DNA from: Sphaerospermopsis sp. SIO1G1
GTDB taxonomy: Bacteria; Cyanobacteriota; Cyanobacteriia; Cyanobacteriales; Nostocaceae
DNA length: 64,000 nt
Direction of reading: 5' to 3'
NCBI GenBank assembly: GCA_010672785.1
Contig: JAAHFX010000009.1
Coordinates: 446,448 to 510,447 of the forward strand
Each line of letters starts with the position of its first letter. Within the stretch, counting starts at the first letter, position 1. Below, piece by piece: positions 17,861 through 25,833 of this stretch. The position numbers and the translations under genes were made by a program. Under the pieces are notes generated by a model. The model had not been told where the DNA came from. It did no database searches and worked only from the letters and a program-made list of their open reading frames with translations.

Positions 17861-19479
17861 AATTTCCAACCTACATTAATTAAATCATTAATCCAAGAAA
17901 CTATCTCTAAAGATGAATCATTATTAACAATATCTAAGGCATTCATTGTTAAAAAATCGCCTTGGTCAAAATAAATATTAAACAAAGCTATAGCGATATC
18001 ATATATATCAGTAACTTTGCCTCCTTGAGATTTAACATCAATATCCAAATCAATAGCATGACGGGCTTTTAGTTGAGATAAATCACTATAAATATGATTC
18101 CAATTGGGTTGATATTTTTCATTTCTACCCCGACTTTCCCACTTTTCGTAAGTATTACCATTTCTGTCTTTATATTTTTTCAAAATGTGCAAATAATTCC
18201 AAGGACAAGTCCATTGCACATATTGACCACTGTTGAATAAAACTCGAATTGTAATGCGATCGCGTCCGCGAGATTTTGCTAATTTCTCTGCTTCCCGACA
18301 ATGTTGTAATACATCCCGTTGGGGTACACTTCCTGCAACCCAGACAAATCCTACACTGAGAGTTATCGGTTGTTGGTGTTGTTTCCATCTCTCATCCAAT
18401 GTCATCAACCATTCATAAGCAGTAAAAGCAGAAATTCGATCTTCTGATTTTTCCGGTTTAGGATTGTAAATCACCCCCAGAAAATCATCACCTCCCGCAT
18501 AAATAACTCGACCTTTAATTCGGGAAATATTGTTATGGAAATTGCTAGAAAAATCATGTCCCCAATTCCGCATTGCTTCGCTAAATCGTTTCAGTCCAAT
18601 ATCACCTTGAGTCTCTGCAATAGTTTGGAGATGTTTTCCAACTTTATCTCCATCACCCATAAACCAACCAGTCCATTGTCCAGGTGTGCTTGTTTCTGCT
18701 TCTGGTTTACGCTGGATTTCCTGAAATCCTTTAGTTAAAGAAGACATCCCAAAACGTCTAGCAATATCAGGATGAGTTACCAAACGCTTAGTTAGTTCAG
18801 GAATGCTGAGTTTTTCTTTAGGATCAATAAATTTACCTTCAACTTCTGGGGTAGTTGTGCTTTCAGTTATTTTTGCTAGTTCGGTATAAAATTCTTCAAT
18901 TTTTGCTGTTTCATATTTATAACTAATCGTCATGGGATTGCGTTCTCTTCCACCCAATCCCGGAAATGCTATCCCATCAGCACCAGTCAGACTAGAACTT
19001 TCACCAATCCAATTGATCGCCATCCAATCACGAGCAAGTTTATTATTTTCTAATTCTCTCATTACAGATGTAGGAGAATCTGCTTGCGCCCAAAATATTT
19101 CCCAACTATGATTAGCCCAACGATTCCAATCATCATCCCAATAGTAAGGCCCTAAATGTCGCAAATTATCATTTAGCCATTGTCTACAATGATCAATTAC
19201 TTCTTTCCAAGCTAATAATAGTGTGTCCCTTGCTTGCTGTTCCGGGAAATTACCTTTGATCAGAATTCGATTAGGTGTTCCCTGTTCAATATTAGGACTA
19301 CCAGGAGAAATCACATCTAAATTAGGTATTTCCTTTGCAGCATCAATTATTTTTTTACTTAAATAAGAAAGAAGTTCCGACGCACCATACAAATCCCGCA
19401 ACTTCCGTGATTTTTCGATAAACCCTTGTACAGGTGCAAAGGTAATAGCTGTGTATACCTTTTTTGTTTCATCAACCAT
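17845..19479 (-). CDS. cas10: Type III-B Cas10 (Cmr2) without HD nuclease domain
   Basis: 544 residues. The protein starts directly with the first palm-like region (FAPVQGFIEKSRKLRDLYGASELLSYL), which in full-length Cmr2 follows an N-terminal HD nuclease domain of 200 or more residues; that domain is absent and no HD gene is nearby. The cyclase centre is intact: WFMGDGDKVGKHL and, at residues 329-332, the GGDD of IYAGGDDFLG. The known activity of this palm is to make cyclic oligoadenylates from ATP when target RNA is bound. First gene of the leftward cas operon, overlapping cmr3. Single-stranded DNA cleavage is not expected; signalling to the CARF-HEPN protein is. Confidence 0.88.
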   Translation of the reverse strand: MVDETKKVYTAITFAPVQGFIEKSRKLRDLYGASELLSYLSKKIIDAAKEIPNLDVISPGSPNIEQGTPNRILIKGNFPEQQARDTLLLAWKEVIDHCRQWLNDNLRHLGPYYWDDDWNRWANHSWEIFWAQADSPTSVMRELENNKLARDWMAINWIGESSSLTGADGIAFPGLGGRERNPMTISYKYETAKIEEFYTELAKITESTTTPEVEGKFIDPKEKLSIPELTKRLVTHPDIARRFGMSSLTKGFQEIQRKPEAETSTPGQWTGWFMGDGDKVGKHLQTIAETQGDIGLKRFSEAMRNWGHDFSSNFHNNISRIKGRVIYAGGDDFLGVIYNPKPEKSEDRISAFTAYEWLMTLDERWKQHQQPITLSVGFVWVAGSVPQRDVLQHCREAEKLAKSRGRDRITIRVLFNSGQYVQWTCPWNYLHILKKYKDRNGNTYEKWESRGRNEKYQPNWNHIYSDLSQLKARHAIDLDIDVKSQGGKVTDIYDIAIALFNIYFDQGDFLTMNALDIVNNDSSLEIVSWINDLINVGWKLCTDI

Positions 19480-20043
19480 ACTCTTATTTCAAAATGTAAA
19501 TACATTGACCTATAGCCACAAACACCAAAATTAGGAATTAAACACTACAACTCGTAGGGGTTTAGCACTGCTAAACCCTTACCAATCGCTACAATAAGAG
19601 ATTATCTCCTAATTATTTTAGCTACAGCTATACAATAACTGACACTAGACAATCGTATAATGAGTAACTTCAATGCTACTCAAAATAACTGATTTTCTTT
19701 ATCTATGTAACAATACGTAATTCAACACAGCTTATTTGTTCCTCAATCAAATTCTGACAGTACCAAGTGTTGCAGAAATAACCTGAATTGCCACCTAATC
19801 TGATGCGAATGACGAAAAAACTAGTGGGAGATTGCTTCCTTGCGTCGCAATGACAGTATTGAGAGTAGGTTTTGTATCAATCCTGAGATTTATATAAATA
19901 AAGATTTCGTCCTTCGCATCTTATGTATTGTTCTTCATTTTCATCAGTGTTATTTCTAGTGTAGACAAAAAATTATCACATCTAGATAACAGTCTTAACT
20001 GGAATATCTTGATTAATTATCCTAACTTTAAGGACATAAAAAA
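19480..20043. other. Intergenic region carrying the cas operon promoter and repeats
   Basis: Divergent region between cas10 (leftward) and the secreted protein at 20044. It contains a perfect 10-bp palindrome GGGTTTAGCA-C-TGCTAAACCC (19558-19578), about 80 bp before the cas10 start, which could be an operator or a dispersed repeat hairpin. A copy of an interspersed unit (GGAGATTGCTTCCTT ... TCGCAATGA, near 19831-19880) recurs near 29270-29300. No gene is supported. The Shine-Dalgarno TAAGGA lies before 20044. Confidence 0.5.
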
Positions 20044-20709
20044 ATGAAGAAATTACTTGCAGGAATTACAGCAATCGGCCTATTTTTAGCTTCTCCAGGA
20101 ATGGCAAAAGCGCAAGAATTTACAGAATTTAAACATCAAGACGATACGTATTTTTATCAAACTCTCCAACCTAAAGGCGTTGCTTATTACAAATATAATA
20201 TTCCTGCTTTTAGCTTTGGTGTTTTCACACTAAAAAATCACAGTCGTAAATCAGATTTTGATATTTATGCCTATGACAATACCAGAGGTTGGCAATTATT
20301 AAATAAAGGAGAAAAGACGGGAATTGCGACAGAGTTAGTGACTACATCAATGATTTCCCAAAACAGATATGCCTATATTAAAATAGTCAATTATGGTTCA
20401 CAATCATCTCAATATCATTTTTATGCAAATCATGTCACCCCTGCCATGAATTTTGCAATTGCTTTAGCTGAGACTGTTATTATATGTGGTTTGGAGGGAA
20501 ATAATATTGACCCCAATATATCTTCTCGCGGAGTTACAGCAGTTTCTTCAATACTTCAAGGTAATAATCTGAAAGGTTTAACTGTAGATATGGCAATTAA
20601 TGAAGTAACTAACAAAATGAGAGAAGAATTAGGTTATGGTTGTGCAGGTGATTTTGTAGTTAATGGGGTAGTTTCAGTAGTCAAGGATATTTTCAGAAAC
20701 TATCCTTAA
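20044..20709 (+). CDS. Secreted hypothetical protein
   Basis: 221 residues with a clear signal peptide (MKKLLAGITAIGLFLASPGMAKA) and an AAGGA-type ribosome-binding site. The mature N-terminal half is beta-rich (YFYQTLQPKGVAYYKYNIPAFSFGVFTLKNHSRKSDFDIYAYD is its most regular part, quoted here only by its ends YFYQ and IYAYD) and resembles the small sandwich domains of exported proteases, with aromatic and Gly spacing typical of PPC-like domains. The C-terminal half is helical with two cysteines. I cannot name a family. It lies within the CRISPR island but nothing in the protein links it to immunity; an exported protein there is probably a bystander. Confidence 0.65.
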   Translation: MKKLLAGITAIGLFLASPGMAKAQEFTEFKHQDDTYFYQTLQPKGVAYYKYNIPAFSFGVFTLKNHSRKSDFDIYAYDNTRGWQLLNKGEKTGIATELVTTSMISQNRYAYIKIVNYGSQSSQYHFYANHVTPAMNFAIALAETVIICGLEGNNIDPNISSRGVTAVSSILQGNNLKGLTVDMAINEVTNKMREELGYGCAGDFVVNGVVSVVKDIFRNYP

Positions 20710-20718
20710 ATTAATATT

Positions 20719-21312
20719 TTGCCCACCAATGATGTAGAAATACCCAGGAAATTTACATCTAATGTTTCTGGAATAACAGCAACCCAGGATTATCGTGTGA
20801 TTAATTTGTGGGAAGTTGACGCAAGTATTCCTTTTCAACAATCTTTACCTTCATTACTTCCCTTTGTGCCAATTCTCAAAGGAGGAGGAAATGAGTCTAC
20901 AATTAGGGAAGCATTGCAAATCTTACGTCGAGATGACGACTTAAATCAACTGGAGACAGTTCTAGCCTTTTTTGCTACTTTTGTATTAGAAAGTGCGTTA
21001 ATTAAAGAGATTATGAGGTGGGATATGACAGTTTTAAGAGAGTCGCCTTGGTATGAGGAAATACTCAAGGAAGGTGAAATCAGAGGAAGAGCAGCAGCAG
21101 AAGCACGGGGAGAAGCACGGGGAGAAGCACGAGGACGAAAAGAAGAAATGCTTTCTAACATAGCAATGAGTTTAGAAGCGAAGTTTGGTGATAAAGCTTT
21201 GGAGTTAATGCCGCAAATTTCTCAAGTTAATGATTTGTCAAAGTTACAAGGGATTTTACGAACTGTGGTTTTAGCTAATAGTTTGGAGGAGTTACGGCAA
21301 TCTTTTTTATGA
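20719..21312 (+). pseudogene. Truncated Rpn-type nuclease-family protein (C-terminal part)
   Basis: An open frame of 197 codons with only a TTG at its start, 9 bp after the previous stop. It begins in mid-protein: YRVINLWEVDA is an internal segment of cyanobacterial Rpn/DUF4351-like proteins, which normally carry about 100-150 residues with the PD-(D/E)XK catalytic motif in front. That part is missing here. The remaining pieces are the helical REALQILRR region, a linker of GEAR repeats (AEARGEARGEARGR) and the C-terminal LEAKFGDKALELMPQI unit. I therefore call it a 5'-deleted remnant. An intact protein starting from TTG would lack the nuclease centre. Confidence 0.6.
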
Positions 21313-21318
21313 TTTTTT

Positions 21319-21347
21319 CTCACGCAGAGTCGCTCCAGTCGCAGAGA
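21319..21347. repeat. Dispersed repeat CACGCAGAG...GCTCCAGTCGCAGAGAG
   Basis: A short interspersed unit that recurs nearly unchanged at 54046-54075. Both copies lie beside nuclease-family genes. Related CTCTGCG units occur at 78-103, 45963-45990 and 59262-59297. Confidence 0.5.
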
Positions 21348-21406
21348 GTAGGAGTTTAATTTTCGCAATTTTTCAATTTCATATTTCGATAATGCAAAAA
21401 ATAATA

Positions 21407-21432
21407 AGCCCTCATAATTATGGGGGCTTTTT
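21407..21432. terminator. Bidirectional terminator at the distal end of array 2
   Basis: Stem AGCCC/GGGCT continued through the palindrome CATAATTATG, then a T run on the plus strand. On the minus strand the same stem is followed by TTATTATTTTTT. It stops one base short of the last array-2 repeat and would end the array transcript (minus) as well as rightward transcripts from the Rpn fragment. Confidence 0.7.
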
Positions 21433-21433
21433 C

Positions 21434-22067
21434 GTTTCCAATTATGCCGAATTAACCCAATCGGTGGGGTTTACCATGATAAACTTTCAAGCGCTATCAA
21501 TAGTTTGTTTCCAATTATTCCGAATTAACCCAATCGGTGGGGATTCTCAAAAGTGCTCCAAGTATCATTGGCAACGGCACAAATTGTTTCCAATTATTCC
21601 GAATTAACCCAATCGGTGGGGGTTAGCTGTTACAAATTCTAGCTCTGCAATTGCAATGTTTCCAATTATGCCGAATTAACCCAATCGGTGGGGTATCTTA
21701 ATACAAACCCTCTCGATATAAACCTCCAAGAACGTTTCCAATTATGCCGAATTAACCCAATCGGTGGGGCCTCTTTATACAGGTTTTATCCACATAATCC
21801 CCCAAAAGTTTCCAATTATGCCGAATTAACCCAATCGGTGGGGGATCCTGAACCATTCAATGATGCGGGCCTACGACATGGAGCGTTTCCAATTATGCCG
21901 AATTAACCCAATCGGTGGGGGCGAATCGCTATCAGAGAAAATTGAATCAGCGTGAGAAAGTTTCCAATTATGCCGAATTAACCCAATCGGTGGGGTGGCC
22001 AGATGGTTATCCAGATCAAGAACGCTTGCTGGTTTCCAATTATGCCGAATTAACCCAATCGGTGGGG
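21434..22067 (-). CRISPR. CRISPR array 2: nine 36-bp repeats, eight spacers
   Basis: Repeats start at 21434, 21507, 21586, 21658, 21734, 21808, 21885, 21960 and 22032. On the plus strand each begins GTTTCCAATTATGC and ends CCAATCGGTGGGG. The second and third carry a shared G-to-T change (ATTC for ATGC). Spacers are 36-43 bases. The minus-strand repeat ends ATTGGAAAC, so I assign minus-strand transcription with the leader to the right; the variant repeats then lie near the old end, as expected. The first 14 bases are identical to the array-1 repeat, but the rest differs. Confidence 0.97.
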
Positions 22068-22402
22068 AGTTCGTCTAGCAGCCCTTACCCAGTAAGGGTT
22101 TCAGACCGCAAATCGACACACCTCTAAAAAAGATTGTAAAACCATCTAAAAAATTAGTCAAACACATAGCTCAAACCCTTACACAGTAAGCAGGCGACAC
22201 ACCTCAACGAAAGAATAGGGGTTTTGGCGATTTGCCGAGGTGTGTCGAAAGTCATGATACAAAAATCTCCTTAAATAGCCTCAAACCTAGATATAGAAAG
22301 ACTTTGATAGAAATCTTAATTTGATAAAATATCCCTTTGGTCATTCGCATGAGCGATGGAAAATGATCATTTATACCCAACTAAGATTAATAAAGTAAAT
22401 TG
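22068..22402 (-). promoter_or_regulatory. Leader of array 2 with paired operator-like dyads
   Basis: Non-coding DNA between array 2 and the divergent WYL gene. The dyad CCCTTAC-CCA-GTAAGGG lies at 22082-22098, 14 bp from the first repeat. A second, CTTAC-ACA-GTAAG, lies at 22178-22190. Each is followed by CGACACACCTC (22114-22124 and 22195-22205), and an inverted copy GAGGTGTGTCG lies at 22237-22247. These are good candidates for binding by a regulator, plausibly the adjacent WYL protein. Confidence 0.55.
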
Positions 22403-22513
22403 CTAAGTAAGTGGGGGTTAAAAATTGTCGTTATGACAAGGGAATAGGGAACAGGGTTTTGGTAAGTTTACTTTTTGTTACCTACTTCGGTTTTTTTCCA
22501 CGGACTTACTTAT
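22403..22513. mobile_element. MITE-like element C, copy 1
   Basis: Ends CTAAGTAAGT and GACTTACTTA are inverted repeats. The internal order TTAAAAATTGTCGTT, heptad repeat (GGGAATAGGGAACAGGG), TTTACTTTTTGTTAC, CCACGGACTTACTTA matches the copies at 29389-29520 and 33051-33168. It shows that the first 24 codons of the longest frame of the next gene (from 22475) lie largely in element DNA, supporting the start at 22547. Confidence 0.65.
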
Positions 22514-22546
22514 ACAAATAAAAATCTATCAATATTATACCTGAAT

Positions 22547-24670
22547 ATGTCAACATTTCCACGCAAAAACCAACAAGCTGCTAATACCAATTCCCAAACA
22601 AATATTGCTCATTTTCTCATCGGTACACCAGGAAGCGGTAAATCAACTTTTGCTAAACTTCTATCCAAACTGGAAAATTGTGACATCATTTCTACTGATG
22701 AAATCCGCCAAGAATTATACGGTGATGCAGCAATTCAAGGAGACTGGCACAAAGTTGAAACTACTGCTATTAATCGTATTTTCACTGCTATTAGTTTGAA
22801 CAAAAGTATTATTTACGATGCTACTAATTGTAAACGTTCCTTTCGCATAGATTTTTTACTCAAAGTCAATCACCAACTAGCAGAATGGAATTTAGTTCAA
22901 CCTAATTGGATTGGGTGGTATTTAGAAACACCTCTGTCAACTTGTATGGAATGGAATCAGCAACGTCAACGCCAAGTTCCCACCTATATTATTGAAGCTA
23001 TGTATAAACGACTGCAAGAATTTCCGCCCATTACTGGGGAAGGATTCGCTGCTATTCATAAAATTGATGTGACTGCACCTCAGTTTTCAGCAGAGCAAAT
23101 TGTTAAACTAATTACAGATATTCCTCGTAAAATTACTAATCAGAGAAATCGTCATAGAAATATCACTCCTCATCGTTATAGTCACTTACTAGATTTTGAG
23201 CGGTTGATGTATTTGATATTTTTAATTATTAATTATCCTGGAATTGGAAATTTCTATATTCACCAACCTCAATTATTAGTAGATATATTGGGTTATGCTC
23301 CTAATTTTGCTGATTCTATAGAAGAAATTACGGCGATTATGGCGAAATTACGGGGTGGAGTTTATGCAGATAAAAATGCAATAGCAATTGATTTACAATG
23401 GTTAGAAACTGAAGGAATTGTTAGTGCTAATTTGCCTACAAATAGTCAGAATATTCCAGAATTTAAAGGTGATAAATCAATCTGTTTTAGTGCAGTTCAT
23501 TCTTATTCAGATAAGCCAATCTTTGAACGTTTGATGGGTATCATTCGCTTGATTGTCCACAATCCTTTTTTACCTAATACTGGTAGTGGTAGTTTGGAAA
23601 CTCTGACTAAATCTCTCGAACAAAGTGGGGTGATTTGTGATTATAAAACTGAAAAAGCGACGATTCGGAAAGATATTGAAAAAGTTTTAAAACCTTATCA
23701 AATCCTATCTGATTTTCCCATGCGTAGTGGTTATTTTGCAGGTACAGGTATTCTATCTAAACCAGAATTAATTCAAGTATTTGATATGATTCAATCTCAA
23801 GCTCAGAGTTTAAATGATCCCCAAGCTTTAGAAATATACGAAACCTTTAAACAGCGACTGTTACAAACTCATATAATTGAAAATACGGAAAATATTTATC
23901 CGGTGAGAGCGATCGCAAATAGTTCTATTGTAGACTCTAAATATCTCCAAAATGATGCTTTAAGTAATAATCTCAATCCGTTGGAAACAGCAATTATGGA
24001 AGGAAAACTGTTAGAGTTACAAAGATTTGCAGGTGTGGGTAGATACGAAGGGGATGAAAAAGACTTTTTCTTAGCTTATCCATTACAATTGGTATTTTCT
24101 AACTTTGCTTGGTATTTGGGTTATGAATGTGTCAGTGGTGAAACTTCTGGATTATTGCGGTTTGAACGTCTGGATAGACTCTTTTTAGGGAGACTACAAA
24201 CTCAACAACGCAGTCGAGAAGAACAAGAAAAGACGTTACTAAAATTACAAAAACTATTTAAAGCTGGTGCGGGTATGCACTTAGGAAATAGTGTTGCTGA
24301 TCAAAAACTGTTTCTTAGTGCAGATTCAAAAAAACAAATGCAAGTTTGCGTGACTATGGAACTGTGGTTTAATGACAAGATTTATCCGTTTATTACTGAA
24401 GGAACAAAACGATTTGCACAGATGAAAATGTCACCACCAATTCAGAAAACAACGAGTAATTTACCCAAGTCATTATTTTGTTTAAATAGAACAGAAGATA
24501 TTGATTTTCCCCATCGTTTGCAAGTAATATTTCCCCAATGGACATTAGATGATTTTGATTTGTGGAGATGGATTTTGGGTTTTGCTGGTGGTGTGAAAGT
24601 AGTAAAACCAGAGAAATTAGTGAATAGGATTAGGGAAATAGGTGAAGGAATTGTCGGTAATTATGTCTGA
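22547..24670 (+). CDS. P-loop kinase fused to a WYL-domain regulator, CRISPR-associated
   Basis: 707 residues from the ATG at 22547; an upstream frame start at 22475 falls in a mobile element and is rejected. Residues 20-190 form a P-loop ATPase of the AAA_33/zeta-toxin-like kinase type: FLIGTPGSGKST (Walker A), ISTDEIRQELYGD and IIYDATNCKR. The rest is a regulator with the motif SNFAWYLGYE in a YPLQLVF context, the hallmark of WYL domains, which sense nucleotides or nucleic acid. I recall a cyanobacterial CRISPR-associated WYL family (TIGR03985), and a WYL protein represses a CRISPR locus in Synechocystis. Divergent from array 2, so I infer control of that array. Its last bases overlap a small following frame. 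Confidence 0.72.
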   Translation: MSTFPRKNQQAANTNSQTNIAHFLIGTPGSGKSTFAKLLSKLENCDIISTDEIRQELYGDAAIQGDWHKVETTAINRIFTAISLNKSIIYDATNCKRSFRIDFLLKVNHQLAEWNLVQPNWIGWYLETPLSTCMEWNQQRQRQVPTYIIEAMYKRLQEFPPITGEGFAAIHKIDVTAPQFSAEQIVKLITDIPRKITNQRNRHRNITPHRYSHLLDFERLMYLIFLIINYPGIGNFYIHQPQLLVDILGYAPNFADSIEEITAIMAKLRGGVYADKNAIAIDLQWLETEGIVSANLPTNSQNIPEFKGDKSICFSAVHSYSDKPIFERLMGIIRLIVHNPFLPNTGSGSLETLTKSLEQSGVICDYKTEKATIRKDIEKVLKPYQILSDFPMRSGYFAGTGILSKPELIQVFDMIQSQAQSLNDPQALEIYETFKQRLLQTHIIENTENIYPVRAIANSSIVDSKYLQNDALSNNLNPLETAIMEGKLLELQRFAGVGRYEGDEKDFFLAYPLQLVFSNFAWYLGYECVSGETSGLLRFERLDRLFLGRLQTQQRSREEQEKTLLKLQKLFKAGAGMHLGNSVADQKLFLSADSKKQMQVCVTMELWFNDKIYPFITEGTKRFAQMKMSPPIQKTTSNLPKSLFCLNRTEDIDFPHRLQVIFPQWTLDDFDLWRWILGFAGGVKVVKPEKLVNRIREIGEGIVGNYV

Positions 24671-24839
24671 TACAACACGACAAATTTCCCTAAAAACACA
24701 GACTTATCGTATATGTAACAATTATACCCACTTAACCCCACTTAACCCTCAACCAACCACCCCCCAACCAAAATTGTTAAAATCTAATTCAGAAAGTGCC
24801 ACACATCCCGAATGGATGGTACAAAAACTTGTAAAATAA
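24663..24839 (+). CDS. Possible small translationally coupled protein
   Basis: A 58-codon frame whose ATG overlaps the WYL-gene stop by 8 bases, the arrangement of coupled genes, and which ends 18 bp before the next gene. The product (MSDTTRQISLKTQTY at its start, Pro/Thr-rich in the middle, HPEWMVQKLVK at its end) has no recognisable domain. The overlap and the short gaps favour a real gene. The low-complexity TPLNPQPTTPQP stretch, which arises from ACCCCACTTAACC-like DNA, argues for chance. Function unknown. Confidence 0.35.
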   Translation: MSDTTRQISLKTQTYRICNNYTHLTPLNPQPTTPQPKLLKSNSESATHPEWMVQKLVK

Positions 24840-24857
24840 AACACGCAAATATTCAAA

Positions 24858-25733
24858 ATGGTTAAAACATCTGCTAAATACGACTTTGAAGACGAAAAAT
24901 TTAAAGCTCCACCATCCCAAGTTCTCCCTTGGTGTCAAATGATTAACCCCCGCTATGGTGAGGATGGTTTACAAGGTTACGGTTTAGCTATTAAACTTGA
25001 TAACGCTGAAATTGCGGGTTTTCAACCTGATGATAATTGGCAAGAAATAGAACATGAATTTAGTACCGGAGATGTAGAAAAGGTTTTTATCACTACCACT
25101 CCCAAACTAGTGATTATTCGTCGTGGGCCATTATCTGTTCAAGACAGAGAAACAAACATCAGATTAGGGACTTTCAAAGATTATAAAGAAGATTTTTTAG
25201 CTAATAAACTTAAATTTAAAGTTTACACTCGCCATCTGATTTTTTTAGTCGGTGAAGATAAGAAATTTTTACATCATTCACCTTTACAATTAACTTTAAG
25301 TGGTGCAGCCGGCGCAAGTTTTGGGAAGAGTTACACTGAATATCAACAAGGTAGACTCACCGGTGGTTTTGCAGGAGAATTAGAAAAAGCCTATGCAGGT
25401 TTTCAGAAAAAACCTTTAACACCTAAAGGCCCTTTATTTCATGCACATGGGATTTTTTGCCCGATCATTGAATGTGAAGAAAGAGGTATTGAACCTAACA
25501 TTGCCTTAGTTGCTTCTACTGTAGATTATCTACATCCTACCGCTTCAACTTTAACAGAACATATGATTGCATCTGATTCTCCTGAGTCGGAAATAATTTG
25601 TCAGACGTTTGAAGAATATAAAGAATTTGGGAAGGAAGTAATTAAAACAGAACCTTCTAAAGCTGAAATGGCTGGTGTTACCAATTCTTATATTTATGCT
25701 GATGATGATGATTTTGGATATCCACCATATTAA
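24858..25733 (+). CDS. Conserved cyanobacterial protein (DUF5895-like)
   Basis: 291 residues with no signal peptide or membrane segment. The sequence is mixed alpha/beta with GYGLAIKLDNAEIAGF, IIRRGPLSVQDRE and GAAGASFGKSYTEYQ as the most distinctive pieces, and ends in an acidic tail (YADDDDFGYPPY) like the acidic C-termini of single-stranded-DNA-binding proteins. I believe it matches the uncharacterised family DUF5895 but cannot confirm it. It is the last gene of a rightward unit with the P-loop/WYL regulator, so a role tied to the CRISPR locus is possible. A nucleic-acid-binding role is inferred only from the acidic tail. Confidence 0.55.
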   Translation: MVKTSAKYDFEDEKFKAPPSQVLPWCQMINPRYGEDGLQGYGLAIKLDNAEIAGFQPDDNWQEIEHEFSTGDVEKVFITTTPKLVIIRRGPLSVQDRETNIRLGTFKDYKEDFLANKLKFKVYTRHLIFLVGEDKKFLHHSPLQLTLSGAAGASFGKSYTEYQQGRLTGGFAGELEKAYAGFQKKPLTPKGPLFHAHGIFCPIIECEERGIEPNIALVASTVDYLHPTASTLTEHMIASDSPESEIICQTFEEYKEFGKEVIKTEPSKAEMAGVTNSYIYADDDDFGYPPY

Positions 25734-25735
25734 AA

Positions 25736-25828
25736 AGCAGGGTGCAGGGTGCAGGGTGCAGGGGGAATAACTTTAACTTTCTTACTGTCACCTGTCACCT
25801 GTCACCTGTCACCTGTCACCTGTCACCT
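25736..25828. repeat. Two heptad tandem arrays (GCAGGGT and CACCTGT units)
   Basis: GCAGGGT units at 25736-25763 and CACCTGT units at 25785-25828, in the gap between two convergent genes. Confidence 0.75.
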
Positions 25829-25833
25829 TTAAC

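Noticed and set aside
21392..22127. Open frames within array 2 (recurring VSNYAELTQSVG)
   Set aside because: Translated CRISPR repeats, not proteins.
22475..22546. Longer N-terminus of the WYL gene
   Set aside because: Its first codons lie in mobile element C, and the P-loop domain starts normally from the ATG at 22547.
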